From Bacteroidota bacterium (GTDB lineage: Bacteria; Bacteroidota; Bacteroidia; Flavobacteriales; Flavobacteriaceae): a stretch of DNA of 64,000 bases. The stretch is from NCBI GenBank assembly GCA_018267095.1, contig JAFDZC010000012.1, forward strand, positions 1 to 64,000, read 5' to 3'. Positions 52,895 to 61,346 of the stretch are shown one piece after another. Under the pieces are notes generated by a model. That model saw nothing but the letters and a program-made list of their open reading frames with translations. It searched no databases and had not been told where the DNA came from. The stretch's first letter is position 1. Each line of letters starts with the position of its first letter. The position numbers and the translations under genes were made by a program.

Positions 52895-54754
52895 CTAAAT
52901 ATTTGCCCGCATTTTCTTGAGTTCACGATATCTTATGGCTACACTTAGGGCATTGAGATAACAAATAATTATTCCTTTCTGACCATCCAAAATACCTAAT
53001 CGAACCAAATATTGGTACAAGAATTTATAGGCCGGATGTAAGTAAAAGTGGTAAAAGTTAGGTTTGACACCCTTTGAAAATTCTTCTTTGGCTTTGAGTT
53101 TTCCGTAGCTAATCATTTTAGCTTTGTAGGAATCATAATCGGTATATGAATAGTGAATGAGTTTGTGTTTGAGCTTACCAACACTACCATTTACTTTAAG
53201 TTTTTCATGTACCAATCGCTCGGTGACATATCGCGCTTTATCTTTTTGGAACAACCTAAAAATCTTGTCGGTTTGCCAACCGCTAAAGTGCAAATGCTCA
53301 TTTTTGAAATAGAATATTCTGTAAAACAAATAAGCGCTGCAAGCATCGGGTTTTTGGATGGTTTCAATCACTTCTTCGCGCAATTCATCGGTAAATCGCT
53401 CGTCGGCATCAATAAATAATATCCAAGGATTTTGCGCCGATTCAATCGCAAAATTGCGTTGTGAGCTATAATCGACAAATTTATTTTGAATGAGTTTTGC
53501 TTTCGGAAATTCCTGAACCAATTCGACCGTTTTATCAGTACTGAATGAGTCAATAACAATAATCTCGTCAGCAAAATCTATGTCTTGCAAAACGGCTTTG
53601 ATATGTTTTTCTTCGTTATAAGTAATGATGAGTGCGCTCAAAGGCAATTTAACCGGAGTGATGGTTAATATATTTTCGGTTGTTTGGTCAGAAATATTTT
53701 CTCGAACAAAATGGTCTAATTGATTTAAAAATAATTCAGGTCTGAATTGCTCATAGAGTTTTGGCGTGTTTGTTTTGAGTTCTTTTTCAGAGTGTTGACT
53801 GATGAGTTCCGATTTAAAATCATTCAAATGAACTGAAACTTGTCGCGTGCCATCTTCAAAAGTGGCCCAAATTTTCTTTTCAATCCAGGGCGAGAAAATA
53901 ATGAACGAAGGCTTGTTGAGCGATTTAGCAATATTAATCGCGCCTCCGTCGTTGCCGATAATCAAATCACACTGATTCATAATGGCAATAAAGCTGCGCA
54001 AATCCGGCCCAAGTAAATCAAAATAAATTTTGCTTTTGGTTTGCTCAGAACACAAATCATAAACCTTTTGCGCTTGATCAATTTGCTTCGGAAAGTAATT
54101 AAACAGCAAATTCACATCATATCGTTCGCCAATAAAATTAACCACTTGAGCCATATATTCGAGTGGATATGTTTTTGACGGTTCGCTGCCAATAAGGCTG
54201 ATCATCACGGTTTTTCGGTTGGTATTTACTTTATGCTCGGCAAATAGTTTTTGAGCTTGCCGGTTTTCTTGGTCCGAGACAAATAATTTAGGTAACGGAT
54301 CAATTTCAATAGCTAAATCAAGTGGTTTAAGCAATGACAATCGACGTTCTATAGCCAATCCTAAATTGGTTTTTGGGTACGCTGTAAAAGGTAAATTGTC
54401 GGTATACAAAAAACTTCGTCCGGGTTTTTTGTAGGATATTTTGCGTTTGGCTCCGCTCAAGAAAACAAACAACCAACTCTCAAGTTTTGAATAAGCATCA
54501 ATGACCAAATCATATTCTTCGCGACGAATTTGCCAAGCGAGTTTAAGAAAGGCCAGATTGTTTTTTCGGTGTTTCTTTTTAAAGAGAATAATTCGGTCAA
54601 TGTTCGGATTGCCTTCTAAAACCGGTGTGGTCGACTCATACACCAAATAATCGATTCGGGCCAGCGGATAAGCCTTTTTGAGGTTGTTGCAAATAATGCT
54701 ACTCACCAGCACATCGCCAATCATTTTTTGTTGTATGACCAGTATTTTCTTCAC
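52895..54754 (-). CDS. GT9-GT2 fusion glycosyltransferase
   Basis: 619 residues. Residues about 1-345 form a heptosyltransferase-like GT9 domain (ILVIQQKMIGDVLVSSIICN, MISLIGSEPSKTYPLE, IIGNDGGAINIAKSL). Residues about 370-619 form a GT2 domain of the WaaE-type (LSALIITYNEEKHIKAVL, DSFSTDKT, LFIDADERF). The two activities would add successive core sugars from one polypeptide. There is no frame break or restart at the junction. It lies 2 bases upstream of the LTA-synthase-like stop and shares the transcript. Confidence 0.9.
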   Translation of the reverse strand: MKKILVIQQKMIGDVLVSSIICNNLKKAYPLARIDYLVYESTTPVLEGNPNIDRIILFKKKHRKNNLAFLKLAWQIRREEYDLVIDAYSKLESWLFVFLSGAKRKISYKKPGRSFLYTDNLPFTAYPKTNLGLAIERRLSLLKPLDLAIEIDPLPKLFVSDQENRQAQKLFAEHKVNTNRKTVMISLIGSEPSKTYPLEYMAQVVNFIGERYDVNLLFNYFPKQIDQAQKVYDLCSEQTKSKIYFDLLGPDLRSFIAIMNQCDLIIGNDGGAINIAKSLNKPSFIIFSPWIEKKIWATFEDGTRQVSVHLNDFKSELISQHSEKELKTNTPKLYEQFRPELFLNQLDHFVRENISDQTTENILTITPVKLPLSALIITYNEEKHIKAVLQDIDFADEIIVIDSFSTDKTVELVQEFPKAKLIQNKFVDYSSQRNFAIESAQNPWILFIDADERFTDELREEVIETIQKPDACSAYLFYRIFYFKNEHLHFSGWQTDKIFRLFQKDKARYVTERLVHEKLKVNGSVGKLKHKLIHYSYTDYDSYKAKMISYGKLKAKEEFSKGVKPNFYHFYLHPAYKFLYQYLVRLGILDGQKGIIICYLNALSVAIRYRELKKMRANI

Positions 54755-54756
54755 GG

Positions 54757-56631
54757 CTAATTTTTCTTGGCGATTAATTCATTGCGGCTAACCCGTTCGT
54801 TAAAAGATTGAATGTAAGCTTTGATAAAACGCTCCATTTGCGCTTTTAGTTTGGGCTCGCGCTGTAATAAATTGTCTTTAAACAATGAATCGTTTTTAAA
54901 ATTATACAAGCCCAATGATTTATTGCCGTCAAAAGCCAGATAATAATCGCCGCTGATATAGTTGTATACATTATCTACATAAGATACAACAAAATCCTTG
55001 TTCGAGCGATATGATTTTCCGTAGGTAACTACCGTATCACTGATGTTGAGTTCATCTAACAAACTCGGAAGAATGTCTATTTGCTGAAAATTCTTTTCGT
55101 TCACAGCTTGAAAATCCGGTCGCGATGGGTCAATCATCAAAATTGGAATTCTAAATTTACCCACATTGGTGGTGTATTTACCTTTGCCTGAAGACGAAGT
55201 GTGATCTGCTGTGAGCACAAACAAAGTATTTGTGTACCAATCTTGTTTTTGCGCCTTTTTAAAAAATTGACGCAAAGCGTAATCAGTATAGGCAACACTT
55301 TCGTGAATTTCGGTGCTGCCTTTTGGGAATTTACCTTTATATTTTTCGGGAATGGTATACGGAATGTGTGATGATATGGTAAAGATGGAACTAAAGAACG
55401 GTCTTTTGAACGTGCCTATTTTGTCACAGAAAAATTGCATAAATTCTTCGTCAAAAATGCCCCAAGAACCGTCAAAAGCATCGTCTTTCGGATATTGATC
55501 TTTGCCAAAATAAGCATCAAATCCGGCTACGCGACAGTATTGATCGAAGTTTTGGCTTCCGTTAAAGGCACCGTGAAAAAAGCTGGTGTAATACCCATTT
55601 TTCTTGAGAATTTTGGGCAAACCATACACTTCATTGAGCGCGTAAGCCGATGATATTAAAGGCGAATTCATCAAACTCGGAACACTTGACATCGTTGACG
55701 GAACCGCATCAATAGAGACTTTTCCGTTGGCAAAACCATTCTTAAAATAGTATGATTTAGTAATCAATGAATCCAAAAAAGGTGTTTGCCCGATGTGAAT
55801 GTTCTCATCGCCAAAACTTTCTAATATGATGATGACCAGATTTTTTTTGTTCGGATTTCCTTTGGCAGGATGAAATAAAACCGGATTGAAGATTTTATTG
55901 AGTTCTTCTTGACTGAAATATTTGGGGTCAGTAAGCGTTTCTTTGCTACCCAAGGTTTTAAGAATACTGTAAGGCGTATTGAGCACCACGGCCGTATTGC
56001 CAATTGATGTATAATTCACTGCATCAACAATGCGAATGGGCTTTGAATTGATTCCGCCACGTGCCATTAAAAAGCAAATGCCCAAGCCTGTAATCATGAC
56101 AGATGATTGTTTGACAATGATTGATGGTTTGTATTCTATTTTCTCGGCGTCAAATTTTGCATTGCCCAAAAGCTTCCAAAGCACCGCTGAAAAAATGATA
56201 AATCCCAGCGGTAAATACCAATAATTCATCAAAAACATCGGAATCAAGCCGCCAATTTCGTGTTCCATTCCCTTGGCGGTAATCAGCCCGAATGAACTGC
56301 GTCTGCCGGTGAATTTAAAATATTCAAAATCGACAAAATTCGTTGCTAGAAAAATTAAGTTGACCGTAAAAAAAGCAATCTTCAAGCCTTTTTGATATCC
56401 CTTTTGGTATTGAAACGAACCCGGCAGCAAATGCAACAATACAAACAGCAAATTGGTAAATCCAATCGCAGATAAATCAAACACAGCACCGCCTAAAAAA
56501 CTATTGGCATCAATATTCGGAAAGAAACTTTTATTAAAAGCAATAAATACTATGCGACACAGCTGGTAGGCCAAAAAAATCACGAAGATTCTTCGACTTA
56601 ATAATTTTACTAAACTGTAATATTGACTCAT
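54757..56631 (-). CDS. LTA-synthase-family membrane enzyme
   Basis: 624 residues. Five N-terminal transmembrane helices precede a sulfatase-fold domain: LVIIILESFGDENIH (metal site), the nucleophile segment VPSTMSSVPSLMN, and VLTADHTSSSG. Gram-negative Bacteroidota have no lipoteichoic acid, so the enzyme more probably transfers phosphoglycerol or phosphoethanolamine to LPS or a glycan. It is next to the GT9-GT2 fusion and dapD. A second enzyme of the same superfamily lies at 50134-51984. Confidence 0.85.
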   Translation of the reverse strand: MSQYYSLVKLLSRRIFVIFLAYQLCRIVFIAFNKSFFPNIDANSFLGGAVFDLSAIGFTNLLFVLLHLLPGSFQYQKGYQKGLKIAFFTVNLIFLATNFVDFEYFKFTGRRSSFGLITAKGMEHEIGGLIPMFLMNYWYLPLGFIIFSAVLWKLLGNAKFDAEKIEYKPSIIVKQSSVMITGLGICFLMARGGINSKPIRIVDAVNYTSIGNTAVVLNTPYSILKTLGSKETLTDPKYFSQEELNKIFNPVLFHPAKGNPNKKNLVIIILESFGDENIHIGQTPFLDSLITKSYYFKNGFANGKVSIDAVPSTMSSVPSLMNSPLISSAYALNEVYGLPKILKKNGYYTSFFHGAFNGSQNFDQYCRVAGFDAYFGKDQYPKDDAFDGSWGIFDEEFMQFFCDKIGTFKRPFFSSIFTISSHIPYTIPEKYKGKFPKGSTEIHESVAYTDYALRQFFKKAQKQDWYTNTLFVLTADHTSSSGKGKYTTNVGKFRIPILMIDPSRPDFQAVNEKNFQQIDILPSLLDELNISDTVVTYGKSYRSNKDFVVSYVDNVYNYISGDYYLAFDGNKSLGLYNFKNDSLFKDNLLQREPKLKAQMERFIKAYIQSFNERVSRNELIAKKN

Positions 56632-56648
56632 CCGAACTTGGTTGTCAT

Positions 56649-57464
56649 TTAGACTGCTACATCGTATTCGCGCAAAGCGTTGTTGAGCGAAGTTTTTAGA
56701 TCGGTAGATGGCTTGCGTTTGCCGATAATCAGCGCACAGGGAACTTGGTATTCGCCGGCTGCAAATTTTTTGGTATAACTTCCGGGAATCACTACCGATC
56801 TTGCCGGAACAATTCCTTTCATTTCGATTGGAGTATCGCCGGTTACGTCAATGATTTTGGTAGAAGCGGTCAGGCAAACATTCGCGCCCAATACGGCTTC
56901 GGTTTCAACGCGAACGCCTTCAACCACAATACAACGCGAACCAATAAAAGCATGATCTTCAATAATCACCGGTGCGGCTTGTAACGGCTCTAAAACGCCG
57001 CCAATGCCAACACCACCGCTCAAGTGCACGTTTCTGCCTATTTGCGCACAACTGCCCACCGTGGCCCAAGTATCCACCATGGTTCCTTCATCTACATAAG
57101 CGCCGATGTTTACATAACTTGGCATGAGAATTACACCTTTGGATATATAAGCGCCATGTCGCGCTACCGCATGCGGAACTACGCGAATGCCTTTTTCGGC
57201 ATAACCTCGTTTGAGGGGAATTTTATCATGGTATTCAAAAATGCCCACTTCGTGCGTTTCCATTTTTTGAATCGGGAAATACATTACGACTGCTTTTTTT
57301 ATCCATTCGTTGATTTGCCATCCGTTTGCGGTAGGTTCAGCCACGCGCAAAGTTCCGGAATCGAGTAAATCAATGACTTCTCTAATGGCGTTTGTGGTGG
57401 TTGAATGTTGGAGTAAATCGCGGTTGTCCCAGGCCGATTCGATAATTTGACGCAATGCTTCCAT
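56649..57464 (-). CDS. dapD: tetrahydrodipicolinate N-succinyltransferase
   Basis: 271 residues. Left-handed beta-helix acyltransferase of the succinylase route of lysine and diaminopimelate synthesis. Visible are the YISKGVILMPSYVNIGAYVD and GSCAQIGRNVHLSGGVGIGG hexapeptide coils and the C-terminal PSTDLKTSLN tail. A -7 box (TATATTTG, 57481-57488, minus strand) lies 17 bases before the start. Other dap genes are not nearby. Confidence 0.94.
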   Translation of the reverse strand: MEALRQIIESAWDNRDLLQHSTTTNAIREVIDLLDSGTLRVAEPTANGWQINEWIKKAVVMYFPIQKMETHEVGIFEYHDKIPLKRGYAEKGIRVVPHAVARHGAYISKGVILMPSYVNIGAYVDEGTMVDTWATVGSCAQIGRNVHLSGGVGIGGVLEPLQAAPVIIEDHAFIGSRCIVVEGVRVETEAVLGANVCLTASTKIIDVTGDTPIEMKGIVPARSVVIPGSYTKKFAAGEYQVPCALIIGKRKPSTDLKTSLNNALREYDVAV

Positions 57465-57544
57465 GAATACAGATTTTGCACAAATATAGCGGCAATTTTT
57501 AAAAAGAAAAACCGGTAAAATTAAAAAGCTGTAAAGTTGAAGGT

Positions 57545-57931
57545 TTATTCAGAATCTGCCAAAGTTGAAGTGGCCGCAGCGTGCTGAAAATTAATTAAGA
57601 ACCTTTTGGTTTTGGCGTACAAATACATTTTTATGTTGTCAAACAACATTACGGTTATTGGATTTGATTTCTCGTCTTTACACAAATAAATAGTTCCTTT
57701 ATCGGGCAAATCAGTTTTAGAAATCACCGTTAAATGATAGGGTTGATCAGCTTGAAGTTTGATTTCGCTGTCGGTGAATTCTGCTCGTTGCGGGGCAATG
57801 GTTTGAATGTTTCCCCATTGTTGCACTTCGTTGCGCGACTGTATTTGATTGTAAGTGAATACTTTGCACTGAGCTATACTGCTCAACGAAAGTAAAAATA
57901 AACAGAGGGGCAACAATTGTTTAAGCTTCAT
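57545..57931 (-). CDS. small exported protein of unknown function
   Basis: 128 residues with a signal peptide (MKLKQLLPLCLFLLSLSSIA, cleaved near AQC). The mature part is beta-rich (HLTVISKTDL ... ITVMLFDNIKMYLYAK) with two Cys, at about 22 and 84. I recognise no family. It is likely periplasmic. A 163-base gap separates it from the divergent ruvX. Confidence 0.7.
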   Translation of the reverse strand: MKLKQLLPLCLFLLSLSSIAQCKVFTYNQIQSRNEVQQWGNIQTIAPQRAEFTDSEIKLQADQPYHLTVISKTDLPDKGTIYLCKDEKSNPITVMLFDNIKMYLYAKTKRFLINFQHAAATSTLADSE

Positions 57932-58077
57932 TTAAAATGATTTGGTAGCGCAATTAACTCAAAAATTTGATTAGCAACGCCGCAAATAAAAACAATATTT
58001 TAACAACTGTCAACAATTTTCTGTTGATAACTTTAATTTTTTTGTAGGCTGACTTTTTTTCAAGCTGTATCTTTGGG

Positions 58078-58085
58078 TTATAAAA
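58078..58085 (+). promoter_or_regulatory. -7 box TATCTTTG of ruvX
   Basis: TAnnTTTG match 9 bases before the start codon, with TTTG at 58051-58054 as a possible -33 element. Confidence 0.5.
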
Positions 58086-58094
58086 CTGAAAAGT

Positions 58095-58511
58095 ATGCCC
58101 AGAATTTTAGCCATTGATTATGGACAAAAACGCACCGGATTGGCTGTGACCGATGAATTGCAAATTATCGCTTCAGGCTTGACCACCGTGGCTACTTCTG
58201 AGCTTATGATTTTTTTGGAAAATTACTTTAAACAAGAGCTGGTTTCTAAAATTCTCATTGGTGAGCCCAAACAAATGAACGGGCTTCCGTCGCAAAGCGC
58301 TGAAATGATTGAAAAGTTTGTAGCTGATTTTAAATTGAAATTCCCCGAAAAAGATGTTGCCCGAGTTGATGAACGCTTTACTTCAAAACTCGCTTTCCAG
58401 TCGATGATTGACGGTGGTTTGTCAAAAAAGCAACGTCAAAATAAAGCGCTCATAGATGAAATTTCGGCGACCATTATGTTGCAAGATTACCTCACGCGCA
58501 AGATGATTTAG
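58095..58511 (+). CDS. ruvX: putative Holliday junction resolvase / pre-16S rRNA nuclease YqgF
   Basis: 138-residue RNase H-fold nuclease. The acidic residues sit in ILAIDYGQKRTGLAVT and VDERFTSK, with DEISATIMLQDYL at the C-terminus. The family is reported to act in Holliday junction resolution and in 16S rRNA maturation. Second gene is def, 93 bases downstream with its own -7 box. Confidence 0.92.
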   Translation: MPRILAIDYGQKRTGLAVTDELQIIASGLTTVATSELMIFLENYFKQELVSKILIGEPKQMNGLPSQSAEMIEKFVADFKLKFPEKDVARVDERFTSKLAFQSMIDGGLSKKQRQNKALIDEISATIMLQDYLTRKMI

Positions 58512-58570
58512 CCGCTCATTAAAAAAATACTAATTCTTACTTCTAAAAAGCCGTATGTGTATTTTTTGAT

Positions 58571-58578
58571 TATTTTTG
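58571..58578 (+). promoter_or_regulatory. -7 box TATTTTTG of def
   Basis: TAnnTTTG match 26 bases before the def start. Confidence 0.5.
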
Positions 58579-58604
58579 CGGCACTTTTTAGTGATTAAAA
58601 ACAG

Positions 58605-59192
58605 ATGATATTATCAATTGTAGGATATGGCGATCCGGTGCTGCGCAAAGTCTGCGAGCCGATTGCTGTTGATTATCCCGAATTAAAAGAAACCATTGAC
58701 AGCATGTACGAAACCATGTACAATGCTTATGGTGTGGGTTTGGCTGCTCCGCAAGTGGGCTTGCCGATTCGCCTTTTTGTGGTGGATACGGCTCCGTTTG
58801 GCGAAGACGAAGATTTATCCACCGATGAACAAAAGCAACTCAAAACCTTTAGACGTACCTTTATCAATGCCCAAATTTTAAAAGAAGAAGGCGAGGAGTG
58901 GGGTTTCAACGAAGGTTGTTTGAGTATTCCTGAAGTGCGTGAAGATGTTTACCGTCACGAGCGCATTACCATTGAATACGACGATGAAAACTTCAACCGA
59001 AAAACTGAAGTGTTCGAAGGTTTGATTGCCCGCGTGATTCAACATGAGTACGATCATATTGAAGGAATTTTGTTTACCGATCGCATCTCGACCCTCAAAA
59101 AACAACTCATTAAAAAGAAACTTCAAAACATCATGGAAGGAAAAACCCGTCCGGATTACAAAATGAAGTTCGCCGCCAAAAAAGGCCGATAA
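58605..59192 (+). CDS. def: peptide deformylase
   Basis: 195 residues. Removes the formyl group from nascent N-terminal methionine. All three motifs are intact: GVGLAAPQVG, EGCLSIPE (metal Cys) and QHEYDHIEG (two metal His and catalytic Glu). Followed by a DUF5606 gene 33 bases later on the same strand. Confidence 0.96.
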   Translation: MILSIVGYGDPVLRKVCEPIAVDYPELKETIDSMYETMYNAYGVGLAAPQVGLPIRLFVVDTAPFGEDEDLSTDEQKQLKTFRRTFINAQILKEEGEEWGFNEGCLSIPEVREDVYRHERITIEYDDENFNRKTEVFEGLIARVIQHEYDHIEGILFTDRISTLKKQLIKKKLQNIMEGKTRPDYKMKFAAKKGR

Positions 59193-59225
59193 AAAAAATT
59201 AACCTAAAAGAAATAAAATACCAAA

Positions 59226-59708
59226 ATGAATTTAGAAAGAATACTTGCCATTTCAGGAATGCCCGGCATTTACTCATTGAAATTGCAAACGCGTACCGGT
59301 TTTGTGGCCGAATCGCTCATTGACGGAAAAAAAGTAACGGTCGGCCTCAGAAGCAACGTGAGTTTGTTGTCAGAGATTTCTATGTACACCCATGATGGCG
59401 AAAAACCATTGGCCGAAGTAATGCGTGCCATTGCGGTGAAAGAAAACGAAGGTCCGGCGATTTCACACAAAGAAGACAACGCCAAATTAGCTGCTTATTT
59501 TTTGAGTGTTGTGCCTGATTACGATGCCGATCGCGTGTATCCGTCTGATATCAAGAAAGTGCTTAACTGGTATAATATTTTACAATCAAAAGGGTTGGTT
59601 TCAAAAGAAGAGCCAACTGCTGAAAAGCAAGCTGAAATAGAAGCGGTCGTTGAAGAAAAAGTGGCCGAAGCCAAAGCAGCCAAAAAGACAAAATCCAAAA
59701 AAGAATAG
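59226..59708 (+). CDS. DUF5606 family protein
   Basis: 160 residues. MNLERILAISGMPGIYSLKL and the following beta-rich half match DUF5606 proteins of Bacteroidota. The C-terminal 30 residues are a charged coil rich in Glu, Ala and Lys, ending KKTKSKKE. It is between def and mazG; function unknown. A terminator follows. Confidence 0.85.
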   Translation: MNLERILAISGMPGIYSLKLQTRTGFVAESLIDGKKVTVGLRSNVSLLSEISMYTHDGEKPLAEVMRAIAVKENEGPAISHKEDNAKLAAYFLSVVPDYDADRVYPSDIKKVLNWYNILQSKGLVSKEEPTAEKQAEIEAVVEEKVAEAKAAKKTKSKKE

Positions 59709-59724
59709 TTTTTCAAACCTCTTA

Positions 59725-59762
59725 TAAATCCCGCTGATGAATTTTCTGAGCGGGATTTTTTA
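59725..59762 (+). terminator. rho-independent terminator
   Basis: AAATCCCGCT / AGCGGGATTT hairpin with a T6 tract after the DUF5606 gene; it ends 22 bases before mazG. Confidence 0.82.
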
Positions 59763-59783
59763 TTTTTACACAAACCATTTGAG

Positions 59784-60557
59784 ATGAATTCCAGAGCTCA
59801 GCAACTACAAGCTTTTGACCGATTGTTAAACATCATGGACGATTTGCGCGCGCAATGCCCGTGGGATAAAAAGCAAACCTTGGAATCTTTGCGTCATTTG
59901 ACCATTGAAGAAACCTACGAACTCGGCGATGCGATTCTGAACAACGATTTAAATGAAGTTAAAAAAGAACTTGGCGATTTGTTGTTGCACATTGTTTTTT
60001 ATGCCAAAATCGGCAGCGAAACCCAAGATTTTGACATCGCAGATGTATGCAATGAAATCTGTGAAAAACTCATTCACCGCCATCCGCATATTTACGGAGA
60101 TGTTCAGGTAAAAGATGAGGAAGAAGTCAAGCAAAACTGGGAAAAACTCAAACTCAAAGAAGGCAAAAAATCAGTTTTAGAAGGTGTTCCGCAAGGTTTG
60201 CCGGCACTGGTAAAAGCCAGTCGAATTCAAGACAAAGCCAAAGGCGTGGGGTTTGACTGGGAAGAGCCGCATCAGGTTTGGGACAAAGTTCAAGAAGAAC
60301 TCAGCGAGTTGCAAGCCGAAGTTGCCGAAGGAAATCATCAGCGCATTGAAGCCGAATTTGGCGATGTTTTGTTCTCAATGATTAACTATGCTCGGTTTTT
60401 AAATGTCAATCCTGAGGATGCCTTGGAACGCACCAATAAAAAATTCATCAAGCGTTTTCAGTATTTAGAATCCAAAGCAGCTGAAATCGGGAAACCACTG
60501 TCAGAGATGACTTTGGCCGAAATGGATGTTTTCTGGAACGAAGCCAAAAAACTTTAA
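59784..60557 (+). CDS. mazG: nucleoside triphosphate pyrophosphohydrolase MazG
   Basis: 257 residues. Two MazG domains: the first has LRAQCPWDKKQTLESLRHLT and the metal site EETYELGDAI...ELGDLLLHIVF; the second has EELSELQAEV...EFGDVLFSMINYARF. It cleans up (d)NTPs including damaged ones. The stop abuts the convergent Crp/Fnr gene. Confidence 0.95.
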   Translation: MNSRAQQLQAFDRLLNIMDDLRAQCPWDKKQTLESLRHLTIEETYELGDAILNNDLNEVKKELGDLLLHIVFYAKIGSETQDFDIADVCNEICEKLIHRHPHIYGDVQVKDEEEVKQNWEKLKLKEGKKSVLEGVPQGLPALVKASRIQDKAKGVGFDWEEPHQVWDKVQEELSELQAEVAEGNHQRIEAEFGDVLFSMINYARFLNVNPEDALERTNKKFIKRFQYLESKAAEIGKPLSEMTLAEMDVFWNEAKKL

Positions 60558-61238
60558 TTATTCTGAAGCGCGTTTGAGTCCGTTGCGGTCGAGTAAGGTT
60601 ATTTTTTTTCCGCTGATTTCAATGAGTTTACTTTTGTTTAATTCCGACAGCAATCGAATGCAGCTTTCAGTCGCTGTGCCAATCATACCGGCTAACTCCT
60701 CGCGAGAAACGTGCAATCTGAGCGAACCATCCGGATTTTTACCAAAAGTACTTTCTAAATACAAAAGCGTTTCAGCCAATCTTTCCTTGACATTTTTTTG
60801 CGCCATCGAAACCATGTGATCGTCGGCTTCTTTGAGATCGCCACAAATGGTGCGCATCACATTCATCGAAAATTGGTTGTTCTGATTAAAAAACGACAAA
60901 ACTTCACTTTTCGGAATAAAACACACTTCCATATCTTCCATAGCCACTGCGGATAAATTCGCAGGCTCTTCGCTGATCATTGAACGCTGACCCAATAATT
61001 CACCGGGCTTGACCAATTTGACGATTTGATCTTTGCCGTTGGTGCTGAGTTTGGTGAGTTTGCAAACGCCGTCTTTGACGCAATAAATGCCGTTGACATT
61101 CTCGCCTTCTTCAAAAATAGGCTCACCTTTTTTAATCGTGTACGAAGTTTTGCAATTGGCCATGTGAAGGAGTTCATCCTTTGAAAGCGCTTTGAACGAG
61201 CTGAATTCTCGCACGATACATTGTTCGCATTTACTCAT
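60558..61238 (-). CDS. Crp/Fnr-family transcription regulator
   Basis: 226 residues from ATG 61238; the longer frame to 61265 overlaps the likely promoter. A cyclic-nucleotide-binding-type beta-roll (GEPIFEEGENVNGIYCVKDG) is followed by a C-terminal winged helix (HVSREELAGMIGTATESCIR). Cysteines at 4, 7 and 29, with others near 52 and 58, could ligate an Fe-S cluster, but their spacing differs from E. coli FNR. It is divergent from ccoI. A -7 box (TAAATTTG, 61263-61270, minus strand) lies 25 bases upstream of its start, and the palindrome at 61280-61293 lies within its promoter. Confidence 0.9.
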   Translation of the reverse strand: MSKCEQCIVREFSSFKALSKDELLHMANCKTSYTIKKGEPIFEEGENVNGIYCVKDGVCKLTKLSTNGKDQIVKLVKPGELLGQRSMISEEPANLSAVAMEDMEVCFIPKSEVLSFFNQNNQFSMNVMRTICGDLKEADDHMVSMAQKNVKERLAETLLYLESTFGKNPDGSLRLHVSREELAGMIGTATESCIRLLSELNKSKLIEISGKKITLLDRNGLKRASE

Positions 61239-61279
61239 GTGGGTATTGATTTGTTGAGGCTTCAAATTTAAACATTAAT

Positions 61280-61293
61280 ATGACAAAAATCAT
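61280..61293. promoter_or_regulatory. Crp/Fnr-type operator, site 1
   Basis: ATGACAAAAATCAT, an ATGA-N6-TCAT inverted repeat resembling an FNR box. Centre 61286.5 lies about 30 bases upstream of a near -7 box (TAATTTG, 61317-61323) for ccoI, compatible with activation near -41. For the divergent regulator gene the same site falls within its core promoter, compatible with repression. Confidence 0.65.
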
Positions 61294-61346
61294 ATTTTGT
61301 TTTGAACAACCGACGGTAATTTGTATCAGGTAAAATTGAGCAAATT

